Below are positions 62,863 through 64,000 of a DNA stretch of 64,000 nucleotides, piece after piece. The position numbers were made by a program, and so were the translations under genes. Source of the stretch: Jiella sonneratiae (GTDB lineage: Bacteria; Pseudomonadota; Alphaproteobacteria; Rhizobiales; Rhizobiaceae); contig NZ_JAFMPY010000009.1 of the NCBI RefSeq assembly GCF_017353515.1, positions 62,001 through 126,000 on the forward strand, read 5' to 3'. The notes beneath the pieces are model-generated. The model searched no databases, was not told the DNA's origin, and worked only from the letters and a program-made list of their open reading frames with translations. Numbering within the stretch: the stretch's first letter is position 1; each line of letters starts with the position of its first letter.

Positions 62863-63567
62863 TCATGGCTGCCGCTCCGCGACGGGCTTCCAGAGCGGGA
62901 TTCCGGTCATCTCGGCCAGCGCCGGCTCGCTGGTGACGACCTGCGGCGCGACGGCGGCGATCCGCCGAAGCGCCGCACGGTCCTCGGCCTGATGCCGGCG
63001 GTTGCGGATCGTCGGATCGTAGTCGTAGCCGTCGGCCTCCAGTGAGATGCCGGCGACGACGATCGTCGGGATGCCCATGGCGATGGCGTAGCAGATCATC
63101 GCGACGCCGTTGGAGGGGCGAACGTCCCGGCCGCCGGAGGCGAACAGCGAGCCGAGGGTCCTTTCGATCAGGAGATCGCGCTCCGCATGGGTGATCACCG
63201 CCTCGCGGAAGCCCGCGATGCCGACGCGCCGGCCGAGCCGCGCGAGGCGCGAGGGTCTGCGGCGCATCCTGAGGACGTTGCGGATCGTCAGCCCGGCGAC
63301 GTCCCTGGCCGTGGTCTTGTGGAGGAGCAGCGTCAGATCGGCCGGCGGCAGCCCGTTCCGGCGGGCGGAATGGCCGGAATACTTGACGTGGACATGGGCG
63401 ATGCCGGCGGGCAGCGGGCTCGGGATGGTCGGGCCGGGCGCCGCCCCGAGGATCAGCCACGGCCTGCCGGAGAGCCCGCGGCGGGCGAGCCAGCGCCGTT
63501 GCAGGCCGACGAGCCGGGCAAAGTGCCCGTCGTCGGTCTGCTCGTCGACTGCCGCCACTTCCGTCAA
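62863..63567 (-). CDS. putative glycosyltransferase-like protein in the Kdo operon
   Basis: A 234-residue protein with no firm family name. It begins with a short polar tail, then PWLILGAAPGPTIPSPLPAGIAHVHVKYSG. The C-terminal half has PSNGVAMICYAIAMGIPTIVVAGISLEADGYDYD, which resembles the second motif of bacterial sialyltransferases (S-x-G, then A-I-A.G...I...GI). It may transfer a CMP-sugar such as Kdo, in line with its place in an operon with kdsB, with which it overlaps by four bases (ATGA). This is a structural guess that needs profile search. Confidence 0.6.
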   Translation of the reverse strand: MTEVAAVDEQTDDGHFARLVGLQRRWLARRGLSGRPWLILGAAPGPTIPSPLPAGIAHVHVKYSGHSARRNGLPPADLTLLLHKTTARDVAGLTIRNVLRMRRRPSRLARLGRRVGIAGFREAVITHAERDLLIERTLGSLFASGGRDVRPSNGVAMICYAIAMGIPTIVVAGISLEADGYDYDPTIRNRRHQAEDRAALRRIAAVAPQVVTSEPALAEMTGIPLWKPVAERQP

Positions 63568-64000
63568 GACGCTGCCTGCATCATCGCCCGCACGCGCTCG
63601 AGGTCGCTCAGCGTGTCGACCGGGATCGCCCCGTCGCTCGGCGTCTCGACCATCAGCACGTCGGCGCCGTGTTCGAGAAAGCGGAACATCTCGACGCCCT
63701 CGGCCTGTTCGATCGGCCCCGGCCGATGCGTCGAGAAATGCCGGAGGCCGGCGCGGCGGAAGGCGTAGAGGCCGAGCTGGCGCAGGAAGGAGACCTTGGC
63801 TCCCTTCGGGAAGGGGATGGGCATGCGGGAATAGGCGAGCGCCCGGCCGTCGATCCGCATGATCACCTTCACGACGTTGGTATCGATGACGTCGGAGGCG
63901 GAATCGAAGGCTGCATAGCCGTTGGTGACGAGGATGTCGTCGCTTGCCGCGGCCAGCGAGGCGGCGACGAGATCGATCGCCCGCGGGTCGATCATCGGCT
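63564..64000 (-). CDS. kdsB: 3-deoxy-manno-octulosonate cytidylyltransferase, N-terminus outside the window
   Basis: The C-terminal 145 residues of KdsB, which joins Kdo to CTP to give CMP-Kdo for lipopolysaccharide core synthesis. The visible part begins PMIDPRAIDLV, the end of the QGDEP-IDP motif. DTNVVKVIM, YSRMPIPFPK, the RQLGLYAFR segment, QAEGVEMFRFLEHG and the final VDTLSDLERVRA follow in the KdsB order. The 5' end lies beyond position 64000. An internal ATG at 63995 is not the true start, because the upstream codon already fits the motif. The stop overlaps the next gene start. Confidence 0.87.
   Translation of the reverse strand, partial: PMIDPRAIDLVAASLAAASDDILVTNGYAAFDSASDVIDTNVVKVIMRIDGRALAYSRMPIPFPKGAKVSFLRQLGLYAFRRAGLRHFSTHRPGPIEQAEGVEMFRFLEHGADVLMVETPSDGAIPVDTLSDLERVRAMMQAAS

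Noticed and set aside
63993-63995. The ATG at 63995 as the true start of kdsB.
   Set aside because: It is inside the conserved DEP-x-IDP segment, the upstream codon continues the motif, and about 100 N-terminal residues would be missing.

Overview
The window reads as chromosomal DNA of a high-GC alphaproteobacterium, most likely a Hyphomicrobiales (Rhizobiales) member. This rests on the very GC-rich third codon positions, on the housekeeping block rsmI / hemW-rdgB-rph / hrcA-grpE, and on the many ABC-type and TTT-type uptake systems paired with amino-acid-type oxidoreductases, a pattern usual in soil, plant and marine rhizobiales. The genus cannot be fixed from the sequence alone. No rRNA, tRNA, insertion sequence, prophage or CRISPR array was seen.

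Layout. (1) 1-9.9 kb, housekeeping: the 3'-truncated rsmI, a small secreted Gly/Tyr/His-rich protein, the overlapping hemW-rdgB-rph group on the minus strand, then hrcA, grpE and dnaB on the plus strand. A Uma2-type nuclease-like gene and a D-amino-acid-dehydrogenase-like gene lie between rph and hrcA. (2) 10-17.6 kb, a tripartite tricarboxylate transporter operon (tctC-tctB-tctA plus an AbrB-family membrane protein). It diverges from a tctD/tctE two-component system whose kinase gene overlaps a solute-binding-protein gene without a translocator. The divergent promoter region carries TGAC repeats at exact 11-base spacing. (3) 17.7-35.8 kb, catabolism of amino or carboxylic acids: two aldehyde dehydrogenases around a tartrate/malate-type decarboxylating dehydrogenase, a cupin, a PuuB-like oxidase, two HAD proteins, an ArgE-like deacylase, a double GNAT, a class III aminotransferase, a GhrA-like reductase, a complete Opp/Dpp-type ABC importer and an Lrp-type regulator.

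(4) 36-54.6 kb holds two convergent modules built from related parts. Module A (plus strand) has a LysR regulator, HyuA and HyuB (ATP-dependent hydantoinase/oxoprolinase family), a [2Fe-2S] gamma-type subunit and an FAD alpha-type subunit of a D-hydroxyproline/opine-type dehydrogenase, with a DAO-family protein gene divergent from the LysR gene. Module B (minus strand) is a nine-gene operon: a spermidine/putrescine-type ABC importer, the beta, gamma and alpha subunits of the same kind of dehydrogenase, another DAO-family protein and a RidA-family deaminase. A LysR gene diverges from it. Both LysR genes have clear palindromic operator candidates. Together the modules suggest import of an amino-acid-like or lactam-like compound, ring opening, FAD/Fe-S dependent oxidation of the amine and RidA clearance of the imine. 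The substrate is not known.

(5) 54.6-64 kb: a fusion of a HAD-IIB phosphatase with a P-loop ATPase, in an operon with a P2-type cation ATPase; a zinc alcohol dehydrogenase; and a minus-strand surface-sugar group with kdsB (CMP-Kdo synthesis, 5' end outside the window), a sialyltransferase-like protein of uncertain function, an ELM1-family protein and an ABC membrane domain that has no ATPase domain.
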